Shown here: one piece after another, positions 50,393-58,547 of the stretch | How positions within the stretch are numbered: the stretch's first letter is position 1 | How the letters are laid out: each line of letters opens with the position of its first letter | Assembly (NCBI GenBank): GCA_003852775.1 | Contig: RDDZ01000083.1 | Location: 1-61,762 of the forward strand | Length of the DNA: 61,762 bases | DNA from: Microbacteriaceae bacterium | GTDB lineage: Bacteria; Actinomycetota; Actinomycetes; Actinomycetales; Microbacteriaceae | Reading direction: 5' to 3' | Translations under genes and position numbers: made by a program | Notes under the pieces: generated by a model | Seen by the model: the letters and a program-made list of their open reading frames with translations, nothing else | Databases searched by the model: none | Told to the model about the DNA's origin: nothing

Positions 50393-50507
50393 CGTCCTGC
50401 GGGGCGGGGAGCGCTACCCGGGCGCTCCGCTTCCTCGTGTACCCCGGTATCGCTAGGCTGCCCGGGTGGCCGTGGACACCCCGGCCGACCACCTCACAAG
50501 GAGCATC

Positions 50508-50774
50508 ATGTCCAACCTCCAGCAGGCCCCCGCGGGTACCGACTACCCGGGCAAGACCCTCGGCATCGTGGGTCTCATCCTGGTGTTCTTCACCAACATC
50601 ATCGGCCTCATCGTGAGCGCGATCGCGCTCAACCAGTCGAAGCAGGCCGGCTTCCAGAACACGCCCGCCAAGGTCGGCGTCATCCTCGGCATCGTCTTCG
50701 TGGCCCTGGGCGCGCTGTTCCTCATCCTGTACTTCGCCGTGTTCGCGACGGCGCTCGCCAACTCGGGCGCCTGA
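50508..50774 (+). CDS. DUF4190-like two-helix membrane protein (copy 2)
   Basis: The 88-residue paralogue of the preceding gene lacks the long proline-rich N-terminus. The core TDYPGKTLGIVGLILVFFTNIIGLI and SAIALNQSKQAGFQNTPAKVG is almost the same. SD AAGGAG lies about five bases before ATG 50508. A tandem duplication is likely. Function unknown. Confidence 0.78.
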   Translation: MSNLQQAPAGTDYPGKTLGIVGLILVFFTNIIGLIVSAIALNQSKQAGFQNTPAKVGVILGIVFVALGALFLILYFAVFATALANSGA

Positions 50775-50788
50775 GCCGCAGTCGCCTC

Positions 50789-50822
50789 GAGAGGCCCGCA
50801 CGGTCCGCCGTGCGGGCCTCTC
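50789..50822 (+). terminator. Terminator after second DUF4190-like gene
   Basis: A perfect 15-base stem (GAGAGGCCCGCACGG with its complement) and a four-base TCCG loop. Confidence 0.75.
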
Positions 50823-50857
50823 CGTGTCTCGGGGCGGGCGCGGTCGGGGCCCCGGGT

Positions 50858-50870
50858 TAGCCTGGCCCGG
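50858..50870 (+). promoter_or_regulatory. Leaderless promoter of glycosylase gene
   Basis: TAGCCT, seven bases, then ATG at 50871. Confidence 0.6.
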
Positions 50871-51779
50871 ATGGATGCGGTCGTCACGCGCTACGCCCCG
50901 CCCCGCCGGGTCGAGCTGCGGCACGCCCTCGGGCCGCTCGCGCAGGGCCGCACCGACCCGACCATCCGTCGCGACGTCGACGGCTGGTGGCTCACGCTGC
51001 GTCTCGCGGCGGGTGCGGCCACGCTCCTGCTCCGCGAGTGCCCGGACGCCGTGGAGGCGCGCGCGTGGGGCGCAGGCGCCGAGGAGGCGATCGCGGGAGT
51101 CCCCGCGCTGCTGGGCGAGGGCGACGACGACTCAGGGTTCGAGCCCGCGCGTCATCCGCTCGTCGCGCGGCTGCACCATGAGACTCCGGGGCTGCGCCTC
51201 GCGCGCACCGGACGGATGCTGCCCGCGCTCATCCCGAGCGTGCTCGGGCAGAAGGTGACGGGCATCGAGGCGAAGTCCGCGTGGCGGCGGCTCGTGACGC
51301 GGCACGGCGAGCCCGCGCCGGGTCCCGCGCCCCTCGGCATGCGCGTCGTGCCGACGGCGGCCGTGTGGCGCCGCATCCCGTCGTGGGAGTGGCATCGCGC
51401 CGGGGTCGGGCCGCAGCGCTCCGACACCCTCATGCGCGTGTTCGCGGTGGCCGACGCGCTCGAGCGCTGTGCGACCCTGCCGTCGGGGGAGGCGGCCCGG
51501 CGGCTGCGCACCGTCGTCGGGATCGGGCCCTGGACGGTCGCCGAGACGTTGCAGCGCACTCACGGCGACCCCGACCAGGTCAGCGTCGGCGACCTGCACC
51601 TGTGCAAGCGCGTCGGCACGGCCCTCATCGGGCAGCGCGTCGACGACGACGGGATGCTCGAGCTGCTCGAGCCGTGGCGGGGGCACCGCCAGCGCGTCGT
51701 CCGCCTCATCGAGGCGGCCGGCATCGGCTACGAGCGGCACGGGCCGCGGTTGGCGATCCCCGAGCACCGCACCCGCTGA
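50871..51779 (+). CDS. DNA-3-methyladenine glycosylase II (AlkA-like)
   Basis: The 302-residue protein has a C-terminal HhH-GPD domain: PSVLGQKVTG near the start, VVGIGPWTVAETL (the hairpin) and VSVGDLHL with the catalytic aspartate (Asp239 or so). The group excises alkylated purines from DNA. The N-terminal domain is typical of actinobacterial AlkA-like proteins and lacks an Ada domain. ATG 50871. Confidence 0.85.
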   Translation: MDAVVTRYAPPRRVELRHALGPLAQGRTDPTIRRDVDGWWLTLRLAAGAATLLLRECPDAVEARAWGAGAEEAIAGVPALLGEGDDDSGFEPARHPLVARLHHETPGLRLARTGRMLPALIPSVLGQKVTGIEAKSAWRRLVTRHGEPAPGPAPLGMRVVPTAAVWRRIPSWEWHRAGVGPQRSDTLMRVFAVADALERCATLPSGEAARRLRTVVGIGPWTVAETLQRTHGDPDQVSVGDLHLCKRVGTALIGQRVDDDGMLELLEPWRGHRQRVVRLIEAAGIGYERHGPRLAIPEHRTR

Positions 51780-51825
51780 TTGTCGCCTGCCCACAAGGGA
51801 TTCGCCCATCCGCTTACGCTCGGTC

Positions 51826-51837
51826 TAGCGTGCCCGG
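51826..51837 (+). promoter_or_regulatory. Leaderless promoter of thioesterase gene
   Basis: TAGCGT, six bases, then GTG at 51838. Confidence 0.55.
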
Positions 51838-52395
51838 GTGGGAATCCTCCGTCGTGCCTCTCGTCTCGCCTGGCTCTCGACCCGCGCGCCGAAGCTGCCG
51901 CCGCTCGGCCTCTACGACGTCTGCCACTCGCCGCGTCGCGTGTGGCCCGGCGACCTCGACGAGCTGCGGCACATGAACAACGGCGCCTACCTCACCAACC
52001 TCGACCTCGCGCGCGTCGAGCTCGTCGTGCGCACTGGCCTCTGGAAGCGCCTCAAGGAGGCGGAGGTCTACCCCGTCGTCTCGTCTCAGACGATCTCGTA
52101 CCGCAAGTCGCTCGAGTTGTGGCAGCGCTACACGATCGAGTCGCGTTTCCTCGGCCTCGACGACCGCTCGGTGTACGTCGAGCAGCGGTTCGTGGTCGAC
52201 GGCGAGCTCTACGCGCGTGCCTTCATCCAGGCGCGCTTCCTCTACCGCAGGGGCGGCACGGTGCCGATCGACGAGCTCGGCCGCATCACGGGCATGGACC
52301 CCGCGGCGCACCCGATCCCCGAGTGGCTGCACGAGTGGGCCGCCCAGGTGCGGATGCCGTCGACCCGCACGCCCGCCCCCTCCACCTGGGAGTAA
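51838..52395 (+). CDS. Hotdog-fold acyl-CoA thioesterase (THEM6-like)
   Basis: The 185-residue protein shows the 4HBT/hotdog pattern: PGDLDELRHMNNGAYLTNLDLARVE at about 39-63, QTISYRKSLELWQRYTIES and RFLGLDDRSVYVEQRFV. These enzymes cleave acyl-CoA esters; substrate unknown. GTG 51838. Convergent with the FAD oxidoreductase. Confidence 0.8.
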   Translation: MGILRRASRLAWLSTRAPKLPPLGLYDVCHSPRRVWPGDLDELRHMNNGAYLTNLDLARVELVVRTGLWKRLKEAEVYPVVSSQTISYRKSLELWQRYTIESRFLGLDDRSVYVEQRFVVDGELYARAFIQARFLYRRGGTVPIDELGRITGMDPAAHPIPEWLHEWAAQVRMPSTRTPAPSTWE

Positions 52396-52405
52396 CCCCG
52401 TCAGG

Positions 52406-52472
52406 GATCCGAGGTGTCACTTCCGGTCGCCTGGGCCGGTGGCCGAACGACGGAAAGTGACACCTCAGGATT
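52406..52472. terminator. Imperfect 24-bp inverted repeat between convergent genes
   Basis: GAGGTGTCACTT (52411-52422) pairs with AAGTGACACCTC (52455-52466), and the match extends on both sides with a few mismatches. It overlaps the 3' end of the FAD oxidoreductase gene. A bidirectional terminator is likely. Confidence 0.6.
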
Positions 52473-54012
52473 CGAGGACGGCCATTGCGGCGTGGTAGCC
52501 GCCGAGGCCCGACACCGCGCCACCGCGGCGCGACCCGGAGCCGCACACGAGGATGCGCTCGTGCGCGGTCGCGACGCCCCACCGCTCGGCGGGCGTCGAG
52601 AGCTGCTCGTCGTCCTCCGCCCACGGCCACGCGAGCGGGCCGTGGAAGATGTTGCCGCCCGCCATGCCGAGGCTCTGCTCGAGGTCGCGCGTCGTCGCCG
52701 TCTCGATGCACGGCCGCCCCTCGGCGTCGCGCAGCAGCACGCTCTCGACGGGCTCGGCGAGCACCGAGTCGAGCGAGCGCAGCACCGCGTCCTGCAGCTC
52801 CGCGCGCGCGGCATCCGGGTCGCGGCCGTCGAGCAGCCGGTCGGGCGCCTGCAACGCGAACACCGTGAGGGTCTGCGCGCCGGAGGCCTGGAGCTCGGGC
52901 GACAGGATGCTGGGGTCGGTGAGCGAGTGGCAGTAGCTCTCGAGGGGCAGCGGGTCGGGGATGCGGCCCGCCGTCGCCTCGGCGTACGAGCGGTCGATCG
53001 CCGCGAAGCCCTCGTGCACGTGGAAGGTGCCGGCGAACGCCGCGGCGGGGTCGGCCGAGGTGTCGCGCAGACGGGGCAGCCGCGCGAGCAGCAGGTTGAC
53101 CTTCACCTGGGCGCCCTCGGGGCGGGTGCCCTCCGTGCCGAGCAGCCGGTCGAGCACGTACGGCGCGACGCCCGAGAGCACGACGTCCGCCGCCACCCGG
53201 TGCTCATCGTCGCCGTGGCGGTACACGACCTCGCCGTCGGGTGCGACCGAGACGACCTCGGCATCCGTCAGCAGCTCGGCGCCCGCGGCGCGGGCGGCGC
53301 GCGCGATCGAGCCGGAGACCGCGCCCATGCCGCCCACGGGCACATCCCAGTGCCCGGTTCCGCCGCCGATCACGTGGTACAGGAAGCAGCGGTTCGCGGC
53401 GAGCGTCTCGTCGACCGTGGGCGCGAAGGTGCCGATGAGGGCATCGGTGAGCACGACGCCGCGCACGAGGTCGTCGGCGAAGCGGCCCGCGATCGTCTGC
53501 CCGATGGGCGCCTCCACGAGCTCATCCCACACGCGGTCGTCGCCGACGGCGCGGCGGGCCTCGGATCGCGTGAGCAGCGGATCGGTCACGGTCGGCCACA
53601 CGGCGGCCGCGACGCGCGCGGTGTCGTCGCCGAACGCGCGCCAGGCGTCCCAGTCGGACGCGGCGCCGATCGACGCGAAGCTCGCCGCGGTGGCCTCCGC
53701 GTCGCCCGTGTCGACGAGCAGACCGCGGTCGGTGCCCGGGAGCGGCGTGTACGAGGAGTAGCGGCGCCGTGCGAGCTCGACGTCGAGCTTGAGGTCGCGG
53801 CGGATGCGCTCGGGCAGCAGGCTCACGAGGTAGGAGTAGCGCGAGAGGCGCGCGTCGACGCCCGGGAACACCTGTGCCGAGATCGACGCGCCGCCCAGGT
53901 GGTGCTGACGCTCGAGGAGGAGGACGCTGCGGCCCGCCCCTGCGAGGTAGGCGGCCGCGACGAGCGCGTTGTGGCCGCCGCCGATGATCACGACGTCGTG
54001 CTTGCGGGTCAT
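52465..54012 (-). CDS. Phytoene-desaturase-like FAD oxidoreductase (PYROXD2-like)
   Basis: The 515-residue protein opens with VVIIGGGHNALVAAAYLAGAGRSVLLLERQ, the FAD motif of the CrtI/PYROXD2 group, and ends with ILVCGSGSRRGGAVSGLGGYHAAMA. No carotenoid genes are nearby, so a carotenoid role is unlikely. ATG 54012; the longer frame enters the SDR gene. Likely cotranscribed with DUF6421 and SDR genes upstream. Confidence 0.85.
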   Translation of the reverse strand: MTRKHDVVIIGGGHNALVAAAYLAGAGRSVLLLERQHHLGGASISAQVFPGVDARLSRYSYLVSLLPERIRRDLKLDVELARRRYSSYTPLPGTDRGLLVDTGDAEATAASFASIGAASDWDAWRAFGDDTARVAAAVWPTVTDPLLTRSEARRAVGDDRVWDELVEAPIGQTIAGRFADDLVRGVVLTDALIGTFAPTVDETLAANRCFLYHVIGGGTGHWDVPVGGMGAVSGSIARAARAAGAELLTDAEVVSVAPDGEVVYRHGDDEHRVAADVVLSGVAPYVLDRLLGTEGTRPEGAQVKVNLLLARLPRLRDTSADPAAAFAGTFHVHEGFAAIDRSYAEATAGRIPDPLPLESYCHSLTDPSILSPELQASGAQTLTVFALQAPDRLLDGRDPDAARAELQDAVLRSLDSVLAEPVESVLLRDAEGRPCIETATTRDLEQSLGMAGGNIFHGPLAWPWAEDDEQLSTPAERWGVATAHERILVCGSGSRRGGAVSGLGGYHAAMAVLES

Positions 54013-54061
54013 GTCAGCAGTATGTCGGTCCGCGAGGTGAGGGATGCGCGGGGCGAGGCGC

Positions 54062-54667
54062 TCAGAGAGCGAGCCGCGCGCCGTTGACGGCCGCGGCGGG
54101 CTCGTCGAGCCAGCCGACGAGCCGCTCCGCGAGAACCGCGGGCGGGGTGCCGTCCTCGCCGATCGAACGCGCCACGAAGACCGTGGCCGCGCCGTCGGCC
54201 GCCGCGAGCCGATCGGCGAGCTCGGCCACGAGCTCCTCCGCGTCGGCCTTCGCGCGCGCGTACGAGCTCGTCGGCTCGGCATCCGGGTCGACCGCCGCCG
54301 AGCTCACGATCGCGAGGCGACCCTCGGAGGCCGCGAGCTCGGGCTCGAACGCCGCGATGACGTTCTCGAGGGAGTCGACGAGCCGCGGTCGCAGCCACGC
54401 GTCGGCGTCCGGGGTGTTCCCGGCTCTCCACCCGCCCACGAGGTGCAGGATCGCGTCGACACGGCGGTGCGCCGACATCACCTCGGCCGCGAGGGCGCGC
54501 GCGGCCTGCGGGTCGGCGAGGTCGGCCACGAGGCGGTCGGATGCGGCGACGGTCGCGAGCCGGTCCGCATCCGTGCCGACCGCCACCACGGTGTCGCCGC
54601 GGTCGCGCAGCCGGGCGCACGTCGCACGCCCGGCCGGGCCCGTGGCGCCCGTGACCACGACGATCAC
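54062..54667 (-). CDS. SDR-family NAD(P)-dependent oxidoreductase
   Basis: The 201-residue protein begins IVVVTGATGPAGRATCARL (nucleotide motif), has LHLVGGW in place of the NNAG motif, and SSAAVDP...SSYARAKADAE with the catalytic Ser, Tyr and Lys. It is shorter than a usual SDR (about 240). The GTG start overlaps the DUF6421 stop by four bases. Substrate unknown. Confidence 0.82.
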   Translation of the reverse strand: MIVVVTGATGPAGRATCARLRDRGDTVVAVGTDADRLATVAASDRLVADLADPQAARALAAEVMSAHRRVDAILHLVGGWRAGNTPDADAWLRPRLVDSLENVIAAFEPELAASEGRLAIVSSAAVDPDAEPTSSYARAKADAEELVAELADRLAAADGAATVFVARSIGEDGTPPAVLAERLVGWLDEPAAAVNGARLAL

Positions 54668-56049
54668 CCCGTGATGCCCTTCGTGGACTCGATGACGTCG
54701 GTCATCTTCTTGGCGAGCGCCTCGTAGAACATCGAGAGCGGGAACTCGTCGTCGAGCACCGCGTCGGTGTAGCCCTTCGGCGGTCCGGCGAGCACCTCGT
54801 CCGGCAGGCCGCGCGCCCACACGGATGCGGGGTTCGGCTCAAGCGTCGACCGGATGAGCTCGTAGGCGGCGAGCCAGTGCGCGGTCTTCGGGCGGTCGAT
54901 GGAGCGCCAGTAGAGCTCGTCGATCCTGTCCGAGAGCGCGATGACGGCGGCCGGCACCTCGTCCCAGTCGAAGGCGAGCTGGGTGTCGGTCCAGTGCAGC
55001 ACGCCCCTCTGGTGCAGCCACGCGAACAGCAGCTGGCCGCCGAGCCCGTCGTAGTTGCGCACGCGGGTGCCGGTGAGCGGGAAGCGGAACAGGCGGTCGA
55101 ACAGGATCGCGTGCTGCACGTGCACGGCCCGGTCGCGCGTGCGCGCGTCGGCCGTCTCGTCGGCCTCGAGCTTGACGCACTCGCGGAACGCGGTGAGGTC
55201 GCAGCGCAGCTCCTCGAGCGAGTAGAGGAAGTACGGCATCCGCTGCTTGATCATGAAGGGGTCGAACGGCAGGTCGCCGCGCATGTGCGCCCGGTCGTGG
55301 ATGAGGTCCCACATCACGAAGACCTCCTCCGCCAGGTGCTGGTCGGAGACGAGCTCCTGCTGCGAGGGCAGCAGCTCGAGCTTCGTGATCTCGGCCGCCG
55401 CCTTCGTGACGACGCGGAAGCGCGCGGCCTCGCGGTCCTGGAAGATGGCGCCCCACGTGAAGGCGGGGATCTCGCGCATGGCGACCGTCTCGGGGAAGAG
55501 CACCGCCGAGTTGGTGTCGTAGCCGGCCGTGAAGTCGATGAGCCGCAGCGAGACGAACAGCTTGTTGCCGTAGCGCTCCGCCTCGAGCCGCTCGATGAAC
55601 TCGGGCCAGATCGCCTCGACGATGAGCGCCTCGATGTGGCGGTCGGGCGAGCCGTTCTGCGTGTACATCGGGAACACCACGAGGTGGCGCAGCCCGTCGA
55701 CGCGGTGGTTTGCGGGGTCGAACGCGACGAGCGAGTCGAGGAAGTCGGGCACGCCGAAGCCGTCCGCCTCCCACTTCGCGAAGTCCCCGGGCAGGGCCGC
55801 GAGATAGGCGGCGTCGTGCGGGAAGGCGGGCGCGAGGGCGCGGATGGCGGCGACGATCGCGGCGACGTGGTGGCTCGCCGCGGCGTGATCCGCCTCGTCG
55901 GGGATCGAGCCGTCCTTCTCCTGGAGGGCCTGGATCGCGGTCGCGGCCTCCGTGAGTTGCTTCCACGCGGGGCTCTGCTCGGCGGCGGAGGCGTCCTCGA
56001 CGACCTCCGGTTCTCCGATGATGGACGGTGTCTGGGCGATCGTGTTCAT
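54664..56049 (-). CDS. DUF6421 family protein
   Basis: The 461-residue protein matches the actinobacterial DUF6421 family by size and segments such as NGSPDRHIEALIVEAIWPEFIERL, GYDTNSAVLFPETVAMREIPAFTW and MWDLIHDRAHMRGDLPFDPFMIKQRMPYF. Several conserved His/Asp residues (DLIHDRAHMRGD) suggest a metalloenzyme, but this is inference. ATG 56049 has GAGGAGG six bases upstream. Translationally coupled to the SDR. Confidence 0.75.
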   Translation of the reverse strand: MNTIAQTPSIIGEPEVVEDASAAEQSPAWKQLTEAATAIQALQEKDGSIPDEADHAAASHHVAAIVAAIRALAPAFPHDAAYLAALPGDFAKWEADGFGVPDFLDSLVAFDPANHRVDGLRHLVVFPMYTQNGSPDRHIEALIVEAIWPEFIERLEAERYGNKLFVSLRLIDFTAGYDTNSAVLFPETVAMREIPAFTWGAIFQDREAARFRVVTKAAAEITKLELLPSQQELVSDQHLAEEVFVMWDLIHDRAHMRGDLPFDPFMIKQRMPYFLYSLEELRCDLTAFRECVKLEADETADARTRDRAVHVQHAILFDRLFRFPLTGTRVRNYDGLGGQLLFAWLHQRGVLHWTDTQLAFDWDEVPAAVIALSDRIDELYWRSIDRPKTAHWLAAYELIRSTLEPNPASVWARGLPDEVLAGPPKGYTDAVLDDEFPLSMFYEALAKKMTDVIESTKGITG

Positions 56050-56184
56050 GGCGCCTCCTCTCCCGGTCGAGCCTAGGGAGGAAGCCTCAGCGATCGTTTG
56101 AGATCGACGCACGTTCCTTGCGTCCACGCACGATTCGCGCATCTTCTCGCTGCGGATGCGGGCGGTCGCGCTCGCAGCGGCGCG

Positions 56185-56682
56185 TCACTCCCCCGCGCGC
56201 CAGACCACCTCGAAGCGCTCGAAGACGATGTCCATGTCCTCGGTCCACGTGAAGCCCATGCGCTCGCCCGTGCGCGTCCAGTAGCGGCGGTGCGCGTCCT
56301 TCCACGAGGCGAGGGAGCGGTCGCCCTCGCCCTCGTCGTACGCGAACCTCTCGTCGACGCTCGTGAACGGGCCCACCCGCAGCTCGACGCTGCGCAGGAT
56401 GGCGCGCGGCGCGCCCGTCGAGTCGCAGGCGATCCAGTGGCTGCCGACGCGGGGGAGCGGCTGGCCCTCGGCGGCGTACTCGGCGACGAGACCCGCGGTC
56501 GCCCGCTTGGGTCCGTGGAGCACGAGGTCGAGGAGCTCGTCGGTGAGCTCCGGGTGGTCGCCGAACTGCTCGACCGACGGCGGCTCGGTGTCGAGCGCGC
56601 TCTCCGGATGCGCGGCCTTGTACTCCTCCCAGAGGGCGGTGGCGGCGGCGTGATCGACGGGGGCGTTCTCGGCGAGGGACAT
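56185..56682 (-). CDS. ASCH-domain protein
   Basis: The 165-residue protein has the ASCH fold: HGPKRATAGLVAEY (GxKxxT), PRVGSHWIACDSTGAPRAILRSVELRV, and FTWTEDMDIVFERFEVVW. ASCH domains bind RNA or act on modified nucleosides (some are amidohydrolases). ATG 56682 follows TAACCT by seven bases. Confidence 0.82.
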   Translation of the reverse strand: MSLAENAPVDHAAATALWEEYKAAHPESALDTEPPSVEQFGDHPELTDELLDLVLHGPKRATAGLVAEYAAEGQPLPRVGSHWIACDSTGAPRAILRSVELRVGPFTSVDERFAYDEGEGDRSLASWKDAHRRYWTRTGERMGFTWTEDMDIVFERFEVVWRAGE

Positions 56683-56695
56683 GCTCGGCAGGTTA
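56683..56695 (-). promoter_or_regulatory. Leaderless promoter of ASCH gene
   Basis: Minus-strand TAACCT, seven bases, then ATG at 56682. Confidence 0.5.
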
Positions 56696-56739
56696 CCGGT
56701 CGGCCCTCGAGACGCCGCATCCGGTCCCGGCGCGGACCC

Positions 56740-56751
56740 TAGGCTGGTCCG
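56740..56751 (+). promoter_or_regulatory. Leaderless promoter of AEC transporter gene
   Basis: TAGGCT, six bases, then GTG at 56752. Confidence 0.6.
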
Positions 56752-57675
56752 GTGGGTGGCGTTCTGGTCGGTTTCGCGATCATCGCCGTCGTCATCCTGA
56801 CCGGCTACCTCATCGCGCGCTTCGGCCTCATCGGACCGGAGGCGCACCAGGTGCTCAGCCGGCTCGCGTTCTTCGTGCTCTCGCCCGCGCTGTTGTTCAC
56901 GGTGCTCGCGGAGGCCGACCTGCACGCGCTCTTCTCGCGGCAGCTGCCGGTCGCGGCCGTCTCGGCCGTCGTGCCGATGGTGGCGTTCCTCGTGGTGGCG
57001 CTCGCCGTGTGGCGCCGGAAGGTGACCGAGGCGACGATCGGCGCCCTGTCGTCCGGGTACCTCAACGCCAACAACATCGGCATCCCGGTGGCGGCGTACG
57101 TCGTGGGCGATGCGGCGGCGTCGGCGCCCGTCATCCTGCTGCAGCTCGTCGTGTTCGCGCCGGTCGCGCTCACGGTGCTCGACGTGACGACCTCGGGGCG
57201 TGTGTCGGTCGGCCGCATCCTGAGCCAGCCGGTGCGCAACCCGCTCATCATCGGGTCGCTGCTCGGACTGGTCGTGGCGCTCGCCGACATCGAGCTGCCG
57301 GAGCCCGTCCTCGCGCCGTTCGAGCTCGTGGGGGCGGCGGCGGTGCCGATCATCCTCATCAACTTCGGGATGTCGCTGCACGGCCGCAGGCTCCTCGACG
57401 CGCCCGGGTCGCGGCGGGACGTCGTGCTCGCCGTCGCGCTCAAGCTCGTGGCGATGCCGCTGCTCGCGTGGGCGGTCGGCCGTTTCGTGTTCGGGCTCGA
57501 CGGGCACGCGCTCTTCGTCGCAGTCGTGCTCGCGGCGCTCCCGACGGGCCAGAACGTCTTCAACTACGCGCAGCGCTACCGGCGCGGCGAGGTGCTCGCG
57601 CGCGACGCGGTGCTGCTGTCGACGCTCCTCTCGCTGCCGGTCATCGTGCTCGTCGCGGCCCTGCTCGCCGCCTGA
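56752..57675 (+). CDS. AEC-family (auxin efflux carrier-like) transporter
   Basis: The 307-residue protein has ten hydrophobic helices in two five-helix halves, with LSSGYLNANNIGIPVAAYVVGD and VLAALPTGQNVFNYAQRY, the two crossover motifs of the AEC family. It likely exports or imports small organic anions such as malate. GTG 56752. Convergent with the alpha/beta hydrolase. Confidence 0.88.
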   Translation: MGGVLVGFAIIAVVILTGYLIARFGLIGPEAHQVLSRLAFFVLSPALLFTVLAEADLHALFSRQLPVAAVSAVVPMVAFLVVALAVWRRKVTEATIGALSSGYLNANNIGIPVAAYVVGDAAASAPVILLQLVVFAPVALTVLDVTTSGRVSVGRILSQPVRNPLIIGSLLGLVVALADIELPEPVLAPFELVGAAAVPIILINFGMSLHGRRLLDAPGSRRDVVLAVALKLVAMPLLAWAVGRFVFGLDGHALFVAVVLAALPTGQNVFNYAQRYRRGEVLARDAVLLSTLLSLPVIVLVAALLAA

Positions 57676-57687
57676 GCCCGCGTCCGC

Positions 57688-58509
57688 TCAGAGACCGTGG
57701 CGGGCGAGGAACGCCCGCAGCCCGGCGGTGAAGCGCTCGGGATGCTCGACGCTCGGCAGGTGCGCCGAGTCGGGGAAGCGGAGCTCCTCCGCGCACGGGA
57801 TCCCGGCGATCATGAGCTCGGCGGCGACCTTCGCATCCGTCACGTCGTGGTCGCCGATCACGACGAGCGTGGGCACACGCACCTCGTCGAGGCGCGTGAC
57901 GGCGGGCCGCGGGGCGGGTGTGGCGGTGCCCGCGAAGTCCCAGTGGGCGGCGCCGACGTTGAGCTCGATCGCCCGCTCCACGAACGCGGGGTCGACCTCG
58001 TCGGTGTCGCGGTCCGGGCCGAGATCCCACAGCTGCACCTCGATGCGCACGAGGGCGTCGACGTCCTCGGCGGCCTCCGCCTCGTCCATCGCCTTCTCGA
58101 GCTCGCGCTCGTTCGCCGTGTAGTCGACGCCCTCGTCGGTCATGCCGCTCGGGGCGGCGCCGATGAGCACGAGGCCCGTGACGCGATCCGGATGCGCGAG
58201 CGCGGCGTCGAGGGCGAAGCCGCCGCCGCGTGAGGCCCCGACGACCACGGCGCGCTCGACCTCCGCGGCGTCGAGCACGCGCAGCAGGTCGTCGCACTCC
58301 GAGTAGGCGACAGCCTCGCCCGGCGAGCCGCCGTAGCCGCGGGTGTCGTAGCGCACGACGCGGTGGTCGGAGGCGAGGGCGTCGAACTGCGGATCCCACA
58401 TCGCGCGGGTGGCGACCCCCGCGTGGATGAAAGCGACGGCGGGCGCGGTCGGCGCCCCGGCGACGTCGTAGGCGAGCGTCGCACCCGGAACCGACACGGC
58501 GGGGGGCAT
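57688..58509 (-). CDS. Alpha/beta hydrolase
   Basis: The 273-residue protein has the nucleophile in VVGASRGGGFAL (Ser near 93), the acid in VIGDHDVTD, and the histidine in DSAHLPSVEHPE. The FIHAGVATRAMWDPQ oxyanion region is typical. Substrate unknown (ester, lactone or haloperoxidase-type). ATG 58509 follows TAGGGT by six bases. Confidence 0.87.
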   Translation of the reverse strand: MPPAVSVPGATLAYDVAGAPTAPAVAFIHAGVATRAMWDPQFDALASDHRVVRYDTRGYGGSPGEAVAYSECDDLLRVLDAAEVERAVVVGASRGGGFALDAALAHPDRVTGLVLIGAAPSGMTDEGVDYTANERELEKAMDEAEAAEDVDALVRIEVQLWDLGPDRDTDEVDPAFVERAIELNVGAAHWDFAGTATPAPRPAVTRLDEVRVPTLVVIGDHDVTDAKVAAELMIAGIPCAEELRFPDSAHLPSVEHPERFTAGLRAFLARHGL

Positions 58510-58521
58510 GCCGCCACCCTA
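58510..58521 (-). promoter_or_regulatory. Leaderless promoter of alpha/beta hydrolase gene
   Basis: Minus-strand TAGGGT, six bases, then ATG at 58509. Confidence 0.55.
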
Positions 58522-58547
58522 GGCGCGATGCGGCCGGGAGACCAGGG

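Noticed and set aside
52465-54012. Carotenoid phytoene desaturase
   Set aside because: Sequence is closer to the PYROXD2-like group and no crtB/crtE genes are nearby.
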